Of a DNA stretch of 47,483 nt, positions 16,229 through 24,383 are shown piece after piece. The notes beneath the pieces are model-generated. The model did not search any database and had not been told where the DNA came from. It was given only the letters and a program-made list of their open reading frames with translations. Origin of the DNA: Candidatus Polarisedimenticolaceae bacterium. Lineage in GTDB: Bacteria; Pseudomonadota; Gammaproteobacteria; Chromatiales; Chromatiaceae. A program made the translations under genes and the position numbers. The number at the start of each line of letters is the position of its first letter. The first letter of the stretch is position 1. The stretch covers positions 1 through 47,483 of the forward strand of contig JAKISI010000023.1 in the NCBI GenBank assembly GCA_021648685.1, in the 5' to 3' direction.

Positions 16229-17211
16229 GCGGCAAGTCCCCCCTCTTCACCCCATTGGGTGAAAAATTCCCTGACAAAAGTAATTTGTTGTTTTGTGCTG
16301 CTGCTGTGGTTGATCGCCTTTCTGAAGGCGGCACCCCCGGGGTGTGTTTTACTGTACCAGGCGATATGTTTGCGGGCGATGCGAACCCCCTGGTGATGGC
16401 CGTAGAAGCTGTAGAGCTGCTCCAGATGGGTGTGCAGGATGGCGTGGATCTGCTGCGGTGAGAGCGGCTTCAGCTTTTCCCCGGTCTCCAGGTAGTGTGC
16501 AATCTCATTGAAGATCCAGGGGCGACCCTGGGCAGCGCGGCCAATCATGAGGCCATCGGCCTGGGTCAGCTCCAGCACCTCTTTGGCTCGCTCTGGTGTG
16601 CGGATGTCGCCATTGGCAATCACCGGGATGCGGATCGCCTGCTTGATCTGGCGGATGGTCTCCAGCTCGGCTTCGCCGGAAAAGCCACAGGCGCGGGTGC
16701 GCCCATGTACGGCCAGCGCCTGAATGCCGGCCTGCTCGGCAATGCGGGCGATGGTGACGCCGTTGCGATGTTCGGTATCCCAGCCGGTGCGGATCTTCAG
16801 GGTGACGGGGGCATCGACTGCCTGAACCACCGCCTCCAGGATCTGCTGCACCAGCGACTCATCTTTCAGCAAGGCAGAGCCGGCGTTTACCTTGCAGACC
16901 TTTTTGGCCGGGCAGCCCATATTAATGTCGATGATCTGGGCGCCATGCTCCACATTGATGCGTGCGGCGGCAGCCATCTTTTTGGGGTCAGATCCCAGGA
17001 TCTGCACAGAGATCGGTGCCGGCTCTCCCTCCCGCATCAGGCGTCGCAGGGTTTTTGGGTTGCCCCAGAGGGTAGAGTCCGATGAGACCATCTCGGATAC
17101 CGCCATGCCTGCGCCAAGGGATCGGCAGAGACGGCGAAACGGTAGGTCAGTAACCCCGGCCATAGGTGCAACGATGAGGTTATTCTCTAACTGATAAGGG
17201 CCAATGCGCAT
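16225..17211 (-). CDS. dusB: tRNA-dihydrouridine synthase B
   Basis: The 328-residue protein is a TIM-barrel flavoenzyme. It starts with MRIGPYQLENNLIVAPMAGV and has the active-site segment NMGCPAKKVCKVNAGSALL, with the catalytic Cys between Lys and Lys-Val. VHGRTR and ANGDIRTPE follow in the FMN-binding barrel. DusB reduces specific uridines in tRNA to dihydrouridine with NADPH. The dusB-fis pair is conserved in gammaproteobacteria and here heads a probable dusB-fis-purH unit. Promoter sequences must lie in the 211-bp gap upstream. Confidence 0.95.
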   Translation of the reverse strand: MRIGPYQLENNLIVAPMAGVTDLPFRRLCRSLGAGMAVSEMVSSDSTLWGNPKTLRRLMREGEPAPISVQILGSDPKKMAAAARINVEHGAQIIDINMGCPAKKVCKVNAGSALLKDESLVQQILEAVVQAVDAPVTLKIRTGWDTEHRNGVTIARIAEQAGIQALAVHGRTRACGFSGEAELETIRQIKQAIRIPVIANGDIRTPERAKEVLELTQADGLMIGRAAQGRPWIFNEIAHYLETGEKLKPLSPQQIHAILHTHLEQLYSFYGHHQGVRIARKHIAWYSKTHPGGAAFRKAINHSSSTKQQITFVREFFTQWGEEGGLAA

Positions 17212-17285
17212 ACTGGATCTGAGTTTTTATTATTTGCCAGAGAGCGGCAAAAAGGGGATACATATTACGCCTAAAAAGCGGGTAG

Positions 17286-17311
17286 GCAAAGTGCTTGTGA
17301 GTGCGCTTTGC
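17286..17311. other. Hairpin in the dusB upstream gap
   Basis: GCAAAGTGC and GCGCTTTGC pair over nine positions (one G-U) around an 8-base loop, in the 211-bp space between the zinc-ribbon gene and dusB. No T-run follows on either strand, so it is not a standard intrinsic terminator. It could be a protein site or an attenuating structure in the dusB-fis leader. Confidence 0.4.
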
Positions 17312-17422
17312 GGTGTTATTAAGCTATTGAAAACTAAAGTAATTGAGGGGCTGTTAAAAGTGAGGTCCCATGTAAATCAAACACTTATGTGCAGCTGGCA
17401 AACTGTCGATTTGTTCATGAAA

Positions 17423-18253
17423 TCAGAAAAAATCAAATTCAAATCCGGTGACATCGGTGCCGGGATCCTCGATCTCTATCTTGATCTGTCGGGATATGTC
17501 GGGGGGCATCAGTCGGTTGGATGCTGTGGCAGGGTCAAGATATTCGGTCGGTGAAAAACTGCGGCGGGCAATCAGCGTCCCGTCAGTGGTCGAGAGACTC
17601 AGCTCCAGTATCGGGTAGGGCTGGCTGAAAGGTGCCTGGTTTTGGATGGTCAGCTCCACCAGCAGGGCGTTGCGCTGCTCCGGGTGAGAGGTGATCTGCC
17701 GCTGGGTGATCTTGATAAGAGTGAGATCACGCTGCTCCGGCAGCTGGCATTTCGCGTAGTGGCAGAGCTTTTCCAGCAGCATGCGCCCTTCCGGGTATTT
17801 GATCACCTCTTCCCGCTCAAACCATGCCAGTTGCAGCGTGGCTGCCGCCAGCAGCGCGGTGCAGGCCAGCAGCCAAAAGAGTGTGGCAAAAAAGCCCTTG
17901 CTCTTTTTGGGTGGAGCCAGCAGCTCATCGATAGAGAGGGGCGGGATATCCGGGCGAGAGGGGGCACTGTCCTGTGCCAAGGGTGCAGGGGTGATCTCTC
18001 TTTGAATACCCGCTATTGCCGATTCAACCTGGGTGGATTGAATCGTATCAGCGGTGTGGGCACCTTCAAAAGTCGCTGATGAAGGCGTTGACCCCTGGCT
18101 GGGCGATCTGGCTGCCATGGGGGTTTCAGTGAGGTTTTCATGGGCATTGAACACCTGCTCACAGCGATAGCAGTGCGCCAGCCCATCGGCCATTTTGAGC
18201 TGATCCTCTCGAATACGAAAGATGGTGTGGCAGTTGGGGCAGCGGGTCAGCAT
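17423..18253 (-). CDS. Zinc-ribbon membrane protein (DUF3426)
   Basis: The start at 18253 gives MLTRCPNCHTIFRIREDQLK, the usual beginning; nine extra residues would come from the longer frame. Cys5, Cys8, Cys28 and Cys31 form the MJ0042-type zinc ribbon. A Ser/Pro-rich linker follows, then one membrane segment near 122-146 (FFATLFWLLACTALLAAATL), then a periplasmic DUF3426 domain with LTIQNQAPFSQPYPILELSL. The function is unknown. It sits between prmA and dusB, as in Pseudomonas, and overlaps the prmA end by 7 bp. Confidence 0.85.
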   Translation of the reverse strand: MLTRCPNCHTIFRIREDQLKMADGLAHCYRCEQVFNAHENLTETPMAARSPSQGSTPSSATFEGAHTADTIQSTQVESAIAGIQREITPAPLAQDSAPSRPDIPPLSIDELLAPPKKSKGFFATLFWLLACTALLAAATLQLAWFEREEVIKYPEGRMLLEKLCHYAKCQLPEQRDLTLIKITQRQITSHPEQRNALLVELTIQNQAPFSQPYPILELSLSTTDGTLIARRSFSPTEYLDPATASNRLMPPDISRQIKIEIEDPGTDVTGFEFDFF

Positions 18254-19128
18254 CTGCGTATTCCCTCCAGTGCGACCCACTCCTTTTGAACGGTGGGGGG
18301 GCGCATCTCAAAATGGGTGCGAAAGGTCTGGCGAACCTCTTCGGCCTGCTCGATCAATATGCCAGAGAGGAGGATGTGTCCGCCCGGTTTTACCCGTGAT
18401 GCCAGCAGGGGTTCAAGCTGAATCAGTGTGCTGGCCAGGATATTGGCCAGCAGGATGTCGGCCTGCATGGCGGGCAGCAGGCCTGGTTCTTTGATCTTCA
18501 GTCGGGGTTCCACCCGGTTCTTTCTGGCGTTATCCAGGGTGGCTTGAAGCGCTTGTGGGTCGTGGTCTGTGGCGATGGACTGTTTGGCGCCCAGCAGTAG
18601 TGCGGCGATGGCCAGTATCCCGGAGCCGCAGCCAAAGTCGATAACGGTTTGATCCTTTAGATCAATGCTGTCGAGCCATTTCAGGCAGAGTGCAGTGGTG
18701 GGGTGGGTGCCGGTGCCGAAGGCGAGCCCGGGGTCTAGCTCCAGGATGATGGCATTGTCTGCGTCGGGGCGTTGACCCGCCGGGCAGACCCAGAGGCGCT
18801 GGCCAAATGGCATGGGATGGAAATCAGCCAGCCAGGCGCGCTCCCAGACCCGGTCTTCCAGTCGCGCTATCTTCAGTTGGCGGGAGCAGTCTGCGTTTAG
18901 GCTCTGGTTGATGAGGCTGCGCAGCTCATCCGGGTTCTGGTCGCCTTCAAATAGTGCGGTGATGGTGGTGGCATGCCATAAGGGGGTCTCTCCCAGGTTG
19001 GGCTCCAGGATGGGGTCATCCCCGCCATCACCCAGGGTAATGGCGTGCGCGCCCATATTTTCAAATAACGCCTCGATCAGGGGGGCTTGCTCTTTTGGGG
19101 TGGTGATAGAGAGTTGCAGCCAAGCCAT
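18247..19128 (-). CDS. prmA: Ribosomal protein L11 methyltransferase
   Basis: I start at ATG 19128 (MAWLQLSITTPKEQAPLIEA), which matches the normal N-terminus; six residues more would come from 19146. The 293 residues comprise a small N-terminal recognition domain and a Rossmann methyltransferase domain with VIDFGCGSGILAIAALLLGA as SAM loop, preceded by GLAFGTGTHPTT and followed by DILLANIL. PrmA trimethylates ribosomal protein L11. The region just in front of the start holds two GGTTCAA repeats and no Shine-Dalgarno site. The gene follows accC after 42 bp. Confidence 0.94.
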   Translation of the reverse strand: MAWLQLSITTPKEQAPLIEALFENMGAHAITLGDGGDDPILEPNLGETPLWHATTITALFEGDQNPDELRSLINQSLNADCSRQLKIARLEDRVWERAWLADFHPMPFGQRLWVCPAGQRPDADNAIILELDPGLAFGTGTHPTTALCLKWLDSIDLKDQTVIDFGCGSGILAIAALLLGAKQSIATDHDPQALQATLDNARKNRVEPRLKIKEPGLLPAMQADILLANILASTLIQLEPLLASRVKPGGHILLSGILIEQAEEVRQTFRTHFEMRPPTVQKEWVALEGIRRC

Positions 19129-19132
19129 GGCA

Positions 19133-19146
19133 GGTTCAAGGTTCAA
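19133..19146. repeat. Tandem GGTTCAA heptamers between accC and prmA
   Basis: GGTTCAAGGTTCAA is two perfect copies of a seven-base word placed directly before the prmA start, where a ribosome site would be expected. It is the same word family as in the spacers around lpxA. Confidence 0.6.
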
Positions 19147-19170
19147 GAATAAAACAGGGTCTTGGGCCTT

Positions 19171-20511
19171 TTAAAGTCCAAGTTTCTTTTCCAGATAGTG
19201 GATATTGACGCCACCCGCCTTGAAGCCCTCATCGTTGATGATGTCCCGCTGTAGCGGGATGTTGGTTTTGATGCCATCGATCACCATTTCGCTCAGGGCG
19301 GTGTTCATGCGCGCCAGTGCCGCTTCACGGTCAGAGCCGTAGGCGATCAGCTTGCCGATCATGGAGTCATAGTACTGTGGCACGGTGTAGCCATTGTAGA
19401 TGTGGGTGTCGATGCGGATACCCGGCCCGCCGGCGGGGTGAAACTGGGTGATGGTGCCGGGGCAGGGCATAAAATTATTGGGGTCTTCGGCGTTGATGCG
19501 GCACTCGATGGCATGCCCTCGGATCTGAATATCTTCCTGTTTATAACGAAGTTTTTCACCGGCGGAGATGAGGATCTGCTCTTTGACAATATCCACGCCG
19601 GTTATCATCTCGGTCACTGGGTGCTCTACTTGCACGCGGGTGTTCATCTCAATAAAGTAGAATTCGTCATTTTCATACAGAAACTCGAAGGTGCCGGCAC
19701 TGCGATAGCCGATGGTGCGGCAGGCTTCGGCGCAGCGCTCGCCTATCCGTTGGCGCACCGCTTCGGTGATACCGGGGGCGGGTGCCTCTTCGACCACCTT
19801 CTGGTGACGGCGCTGCATGGAGCAGTCACGCTCGCCCAGGTGGATGGCGTTGCCGTGCTGGTCGGCGAGCACCTGAAACTCAATGTGACGCGGTGTTTCC
19901 AGGAACTTCTCCATATAGACTTCATCGTTGCCAAAGGCAGCGCTCGCCTCGCTCTTGGTCAGGGAGATGGCATTCAGCAGGGTGGCTTCGGAGTGGACGA
20001 CCCGCATGCCGCGGCCGCCGCCGCCGCCAGAGGCCTTGATGATCACCGGGTAGCCGATCTTGCGAGCCAGATCCAGGGTGTGCGCGCTGTCACTGCCCAG
20101 CGGGCCATCCGACCCGGGCACGCAGGGGACGCCGGCTCTCTTCATCTCCTCAATCGCCCTGATCTTGTCGCCCATGATGCGGATGGTTTCGGGTCTGGGG
20201 CCGATGAAGGTGAAGCCGCTGTTTTCAACACGCTCGGCGAAGTCGGCATTCTCAGAGAGGAAGCCGTAGCCGGGGTGAATGGCGACCGCGTCGGTCACCT
20301 CGGCGGCGCTGATGATGGCGGGTATCTGCAGGTAGCTGTCCGCAGAGGGGGCCGGGCCGATGCAGACCGATTCGTCGGCCAGGCGGACATGCTTCAGGTC
20401 GCGGTCGGCCTCGGAGTGGACGGCGACGGTGCCGATGCCCAGCTCGCGGCAGGCGCGTAGAATCCGGAGTGCGATCTCGCCCCGGTTGGCGATGACGATT
20501 TTCTCTTTCAT
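19171..20511 (-). CDS. accC: Acetyl-CoA carboxylase, biotin carboxylase subunit
   Basis: The 446-residue protein is full length. The ATP-grasp enzyme starts with [20 protein letters not shown], and it carries the glycine-rich loop [14 protein letters not shown], the EAPAPGI segment, and [14 protein letters not shown] in the active site. It carboxylates the biotin on AccB in the first step of fatty-acid synthesis. The start overlaps the accB stop by 4 bp. Upstream lie accB and aroQ, downstream prmA, forming one probable minus-strand operon. Confidence 0.97.
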   Translation of the reverse strand: MKEKIVIANRGEIALRILRACRELGIGTVAVHSEADRDLKHVRLADESVCIGPAPSADSYLQIPAIISAAEVTDAVAIHPGYGFLSENADFAERVENSGFTFIGPRPETIRIMGDKIRAIEEMKRAGVPCVPGSDGPLGSDSAHTLDLARKIGYPVIIKASGGGGGRGMRVVHSEATLLNAISLTKSEASAAFGNDEVYMEKFLETPRHIEFQVLADQHGNAIHLGERDCSMQRRHQKVVEEAPAPGITEAVRQRIGERCAEACRTIGYRSAGTFEFLYENDEFYFIEMNTRVQVEHPVTEMITGVDIVKEQILISAGEKLRYKQEDIQIRGHAIECRINAEDPNNFMPCPGTITQFHPAGGPGIRIDTHIYNGYTVPQYYDSMIGKLIAYGSDREAALARMNTALSEMVIDGIKTNIPLQRDIINDEGFKAGGVNIHYLEKKLGL

Positions 20512-20957
20512 TCGATGATGAACAGTGGTTGGTTATATTCAATGGGTTGGCCGTTCTCTGCCAATATCTTTTTCACCACCCCGCTTGTGTCCGACTCGAT
20601 CTGGTTGAGGATCTTCATCGCCTCGATAATGCAGAGGGTATCGCCCTGGGAGACATGCTGCCCCTCTTCGACAAAGGATTTGCTGCCGGGGCTTGCTGCG
20701 CGATAGAAGGTGCCGACCATGGGAGATGTGATCTGATGGCCGCTGATCTCTTCTGGTTCTGGCTCAGCTTCAGCTGTTGTGGGAGATGGTGCGGCAGCTG
20801 GGGCGCTGGGCGCAGCAGCGGCAACCTGAGTGGTTTGAACGGGGAAGGCGCTGGCTCTGCTGATGCGGACGGACTCCTCACCTTCGTGGATTTCGATCTC
20901 CGCAATATCGGACTCTTCCAGCAGTTCGATAAGTTTTTTAACTTTTCTGATATCCAT
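20508..20957 (-). CDS. accB: Acetyl-CoA carboxylase biotin carboxyl carrier protein
   Basis: The 149 residues begin [20 protein letters not shown], the conserved N-terminal helix. A Pro/Ala-rich flexible linker (about 45-70) follows, then a lipoyl/biotinyl domain with the thumb region [19 protein letters not shown] and the biotinylation site EAMKI at Lys115. The protein shuttles carboxyl-biotin between AccC and the carboxyltransferase. It lies 15 bp after aroQ and is coupled to accC. Confidence 0.97.
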   Translation of the reverse strand: MDIRKVKKLIELLEESDIAEIEIHEGEESVRISRASAFPVQTTQVAAAAPSAPAAAPSPTTAEAEPEPEEISGHQITSPMVGTFYRAASPGSKSFVEEGQHVSQGDTLCIIEAMKILNQIESDTSGVVKKILAENGQPIEYNQPLFIIE

Positions 20958-20972
20958 TGATAAGGCCTGTCT

Positions 20973-21431
20973 CTAGGTTTCGTTTCTGTCTGCATCGTCC
21001 AGCCGCTTGATAACGGCCCGCAAGGCAAGTTCATAACCTTGGGCGCCAAGGCCGCAGATTATCCCTTGAGCGATGTCAGAGAAATAGGAGTGGTGGCGAA
21101 ATTTTTCCCGGGCGTGCACGTTGGAGAGGTGCAGCTCGATGAATGGGATGCCAGTACCCAGTAGTGCATCCCGCAACGCGATGCTGGTGTGGGTGAACGC
21201 GGCGGGGTTGATAATGATGTAGGCAATCTGGTTTTGTTGCGCCTGATGGATCTGCTCCACCAGTTCATGCTCGGCATTGCTCTGCATGAAGTTGAGCCGG
21301 TGGCCGGCTTGCTGGGCAAGGCTCTCCAGCTGCGCCTGGATTGAGTAGAGGGTGTCGCGGCCATACAGCGCAGGCTCGCGGCTGCCGAGCAGATTCAGGT
21401 TTGGGCCATTGATGACTAAAATGGTGGACAT
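20973..21431 (-). CDS. aroQ: Type II 3-dehydroquinate dehydratase
   Basis: The start at 21431 gives [20 protein letters not shown], the standard N-terminus and a normal 152-residue length; an open frame further up is not conserved. The catalytic tyrosine is in REPALYG, and the active-site [16 protein letters not shown] and [19 protein letters not shown] follow. The enzyme removes water from 3-dehydroquinate in the shikimate pathway, as a dodecamer of flavodoxin-like subunits. It heads the aroQ-accB-accC set. A weak promoter (TGGACA, 17 bases, CAAAAT) may lie in the 136-bp gap after dsbD. Confidence 0.95.
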   Translation of the reverse strand: MSTILVINGPNLNLLGSREPALYGRDTLYSIQAQLESLAQQAGHRLNFMQSNAEHELVEQIHQAQQNQIAYIIINPAAFTHTSIALRDALLGTGIPFIELHLSNVHAREKFRHHSYFSDIAQGIICGLGAQGYELALRAVIKRLDDADRNET

Positions 21432-21567
21432 GGCTATCGACTCAGGTTTTAGCTGCTGAATCCGGCAGCTGCTGCTACCGTTCTTTATTGCGCGGATTTT
21501 GCAGAATATCCGGGGGTTTGTCCAGTTTTGTTGAAAGATAAGGTCAGATCGTGCCTTTTTACCCGAT

Positions 21568-23448
21568 TCACTGGAGCGCCCTCTCCGCGTGGGCGGCAAA
21601 TTCATCGGCGGACATGAAGCCAATCAGCCGGTGGTTGCGGCGCTCCTGCCCCTTGCGATCATAAAAGATGATGCCGGGTGGGCCAGGCAGACCGAAGCGG
21701 CCTTCGATCAGTGCCTTGTCGGCGTCGTCATAGGCGGTGACATCGGCCTGTAACAGCTGGTAGTTGGCGAGCACGCGGATCACCTTGGGGTCGGAAAAGG
21801 TGTAGCGTTCCATCTCTTTGCAGGAGACGCACCAGTCGGCATAGAAATCCAGCATGACCGGCCTGCCCTGGGCGCTGGCAGCAGCGAGTTCACGGTCGAG
21901 ATCAGCTACGCTTTTGATCCGTTTGAACTCGACATGCGCCGGGGCTGCGCTGGTCGTTGCGCCCAGCCCCAGGCCGCGCAGGGGTTGTACGGTATCCTTG
22001 CCGCCGGCGGCGGTGCCCACCAGCATCAGTGCGCCATAGATCATCAACACCACGCCCAGCCCTTTCCAGAGGTGATCCCAGCCGCTGGCCTCGATCGGCA
22101 GGGTGCGCAGGGCGCCCATGTAGATGGCGCTGACCACCAGCAGGATGCCCCACAGGGCCATGGCGATGGATGATGGGATGATACGCTCCAGCATCACAAT
22201 GGCGACGGCCAGCAGACCTACGCCAAATACGGCCTTGACGGCATTCATCCAGGGGCCGACTTTGGGCAGCAGTTTTCCGGCAGAGGCGCCGAGTATCAGC
22301 AGCGGTGTGCCCATGCCCATGCTGAGTGCAAACAGGCTGATGCCGCCGCGTACCCAGTCGCCGGTCTGGCCAATCACGATCAGAGCTGCGGCCAGGGGGG
22401 GGGCCACGCAGGGGCCTACGATCAGGGCAGAGAGAAAGCCCATGATGGCAACGCCAATCAGGCTTCCACGGCGCTGCCGGTTGCTCATTTCAGTCAGTTT
22501 GGTCTGTAGCCTGTGTGGCAGTTGCAGTTCGTAAAAGCCAAACATGGAGAGCGCCAGAAAGATAAAAACCGCGACAAAGGCGCTGAGTATCCAGGGGTCT
22601 TGAAATGCCACTTGCAGGTTGCCGCCCAGCAGACCCGCGGCAATGCCAATGAGGGTGTAGGTGATGGCCATGGCCAACACATAGACCAGCGAGAGGATGA
22701 AGCCCCGGCTTTGGGTGATCTTTTCGCCCTGCCCGGCGATGATGCCGGAGAGGATGGGGATCATGGGAAAGACGCAGGGTGTGAGTGCCAGTGCCAGTCC
22801 TGCACCAAAAAATACGGCCAATACCAGCCAGATGCTCTCGCTGATCAGGATGTTGGCCAGACGATCCTGTTCGGCAACGATCTCTTCCCCGGCGGCGGCA
22901 GGGGGTGTTGAGTCGGGTGTGTCACTGGGTGTGGCTGTGGTTGCCGCCAGTGCTGCTACAGCTGGCAGTTCAAGCGTGATTCGCTCTGTAACGGGCGGGT
23001 AGCAGATGCCGATGTCGGCGCAGCCCTGGTATTTCACCTCCAGCTCTATGGTGGTTGCTGCGGTGCTGCTGCGGTTGAGTGGAACCAGTAGTTCGATGCC
23101 GTCGTAGTAGACGGGCAGCTCGCCAATGGTGCCGTCGATGCGCAAGGCATCCTGTTTGACGAGGGGTTCCGGCAGGCCGTAGTTGCCGATGCTGACCCCG
23201 TCGGCATCAATGAGCTGTAGCTGGATCTTGTCGTAATAGAGGTAGGTCTCATCTGCAATCTGCCATAGCAGGCGCAGCTGTTGTGGTCCGGCCACTTCGG
23301 CACTGAATTGGTAGGCCTCCTCTACGCGCAGCGGTTCGTCACTGCTGCCAAATTTCAGGCTGGAGAGAAAGCCTTCTGCCTGTGCAGAGAGCGAAATCAG
23401 TAGCGGTAGAAGCAGGAGGAGAAGGTTTTTTGCTAGTTTTTTGTGCAT
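21568..23448 (-). CDS. dsbD: Thiol:disulfide interchange protein DsbD
   Basis: The 626-residue protein has all three DsbD parts. A signal peptide leads into the periplasmic alpha domain with the Cys pair in [12 protein letters not shown]. The membrane beta domain of about eight segments holds [15 protein letters not shown] and [13 protein letters not shown], the two redox cysteines. The C-terminal thioredoxin-like gamma domain has [17 protein letters not shown]. It carries electrons from cytoplasmic thioredoxin to periplasmic DsbC-like and cytochrome c-maturation partners. The start lies inside the cutA 3' end (16-bp overlap), as often seen for this pair. In Pseudomonas the same dsbD precedes aroQ. 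Confidence 0.95.
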   Translation of the reverse strand: MHKKLAKNLLLLLLPLLISLSAQAEGFLSSLKFGSSDEPLRVEEAYQFSAEVAGPQQLRLLWQIADETYLYYDKIQLQLIDADGVSIGNYGLPEPLVKQDALRIDGTIGELPVYYDGIELLVPLNRSSTAATTIELEVKYQGCADIGICYPPVTERITLELPAVAALAATTATPSDTPDSTPPAAAGEEIVAEQDRLANILISESIWLVLAVFFGAGLALALTPCVFPMIPILSGIIAGQGEKITQSRGFILSLVYVLAMAITYTLIGIAAGLLGGNLQVAFQDPWILSAFVAVFIFLALSMFGFYELQLPHRLQTKLTEMSNRQRRGSLIGVAIMGFLSALIVGPCVAPPLAAALIVIGQTGDWVRGGISLFALSMGMGTPLLILGASAGKLLPKVGPWMNAVKAVFGVGLLAVAIVMLERIIPSSIAMALWGILLVVSAIYMGALRTLPIEASGWDHLWKGLGVVLMIYGALMLVGTAAGGKDTVQPLRGLGLGATTSAAPAHVEFKRIKSVADLDRELAAASAQGRPVMLDFYADWCVSCKEMERYTFSDPKVIRVLANYQLLQADVTAYDDADKALIEGRFGLPGPPGIIFYDRKGQERRNHRLIGFMSADEFAAHAERALQ

Positions 23449-23756
23449 TGTGTAACCCAGTTCAGGTACCCGGCCAGGCCCTGCTCTACAGGGACAGCGA
23501 TGATTTCGGGAAGTTCATAGGGGTGCAGTGTGGTGAGTGCCTGCTCGAGATCCGGGTAGCGCGACCTGTCGGTTTTGATCAGCATCAACACCTCGTCTGA
23601 TCTCTCCAGTCTGCCTTGCCACTTATAGATGGAGGTGATGGTCGGGATGATGTTGATGCAGGCAGCAACGCCCTGTTCAACCAGTGCGTTGGCGATCTCT
23701 TCAGCTACGGCCTGGCTGGGGCAGGTGCAGAGTGTGACTAGGGTGGATGCTGGCAT
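23433..23756 (-). CDS. cutA: Divalent-cation tolerance protein CutA
   Basis: ATG 23756 (MPASTLVTLCTCPSQAVAEE) gives the usual 107-residue length; the frame further upstream is not conserved. The ferredoxin-like trimeric CutA fold is marked by CINIIPTITSIYKWQGRLE, DEVLMLIKTDRSRY and HPYELPEIIAVPVEQGL. It is linked to copper and divalent-metal tolerance in E. coli, although the mechanism is not settled. Its 3' end overlaps the dsbD start by 16 bp, so the two are coupled. It is divergent from fxsA across a 177-bp gap. Confidence 0.93.
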   Translation of the reverse strand: MPASTLVTLCTCPSQAVAEEIANALVEQGVAACINIIPTITSIYKWQGRLERSDEVLMLIKTDRSRYPDLEQALTTLHPYELPEIIAVPVEQGLAGYLNWVTQCTKN

Positions 23757-23933
23757 CGCGCAAAGATACAGGATAATGGCGGGGCTACCAAGAGTAAGCG
23801 GCTTTAGGCGAAACCCCACGTCCTAAAGAATGCCCTGCCTGCATGCCCGCTGATGAATGTGAAAAAAGCTGATAGTTGTCAGGGAACAGGGGGCAGGGTA
23901 TGGTGTTGATCCTGCTCTTAACTCATTTTTGCC

Positions 23934-24383
23934 ATGAACCCTGGTTTTATATTTTTACTGTTTTTTGTCGGTGCCCCGGTCGTTGAGCTCTACTTCATGA
24001 TACAGGTGGGTGCCGAGATCGGCGCTTTTTCTACCGTGATGCTAGTGCTGTTTACGGCCGCCCTGGGTGGGGTGCTGGTGCGGATACAGGGGTTTACCAC
24101 TGCCATGCGGGTTCGAGAGAGCATGGGGCGGGGTGAGATCCCGGCAGTTGAGATGATGGAGGGGATGGTGTTGCTGGTGGCCGGCCTGTCGCTGTTGCTG
24201 CCGGGGTTTATTACCGATGCCATCGGCTTTATCTGTCTGATCCCTGCGGTTCGTCGCGGCATGGTGCTGTGGTTTCTCAAGCGCAGCAGTATGATCCGGC
24301 CGGTTGCACCGCCGACACAATCCCGCCCAGACCCCCGTATTATTGATGCAGAGTACCGGCGTGAGGATGATTCACACAAGTAG
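23934..24383 (+). CDS. fxsA: FxsA-family inner-membrane protein
   Basis: The 149-residue protein has FxsA features: an N-terminal membrane segment with FIFLLFFVGAPVVELYFMIQ, then VGAEIGAFSTVMLVLFTAAL, the charged RIQGFTTAMRVRESMGRGEI, and further hydrophobic stretches with LLPGFITDAIGF. FxsA is a small membrane protein named for suppressing F-plasmid exclusion of phage T7. Its place near groESL is conserved in gammaproteobacteria. The 3' end overlaps that of the convergent GGDEF-EAL gene by 12 bp. No good ribosome site is visible before the ATG. Confidence 0.9.
   Translation: MNPGFIFLLFFVGAPVVELYFMIQVGAEIGAFSTVMLVLFTAALGGVLVRIQGFTTAMRVRESMGRGEIPAVEMMEGMVLLVAGLSLLLPGFITDAIGFICLIPAVRRGMVLWFLKRSSMIRPVAPPTQSRPDPRIIDAEYRREDDSHK

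Noticed and set aside
17286-17311. Intrinsic terminator before dusB
   Set aside because: The stem is good but no T-run follows on either strand.
19402-20460. 352-codon open frame on the plus strand
   Set aside because: It is the antisense of accC, with no family-like motif; high GC third positions keep it open.
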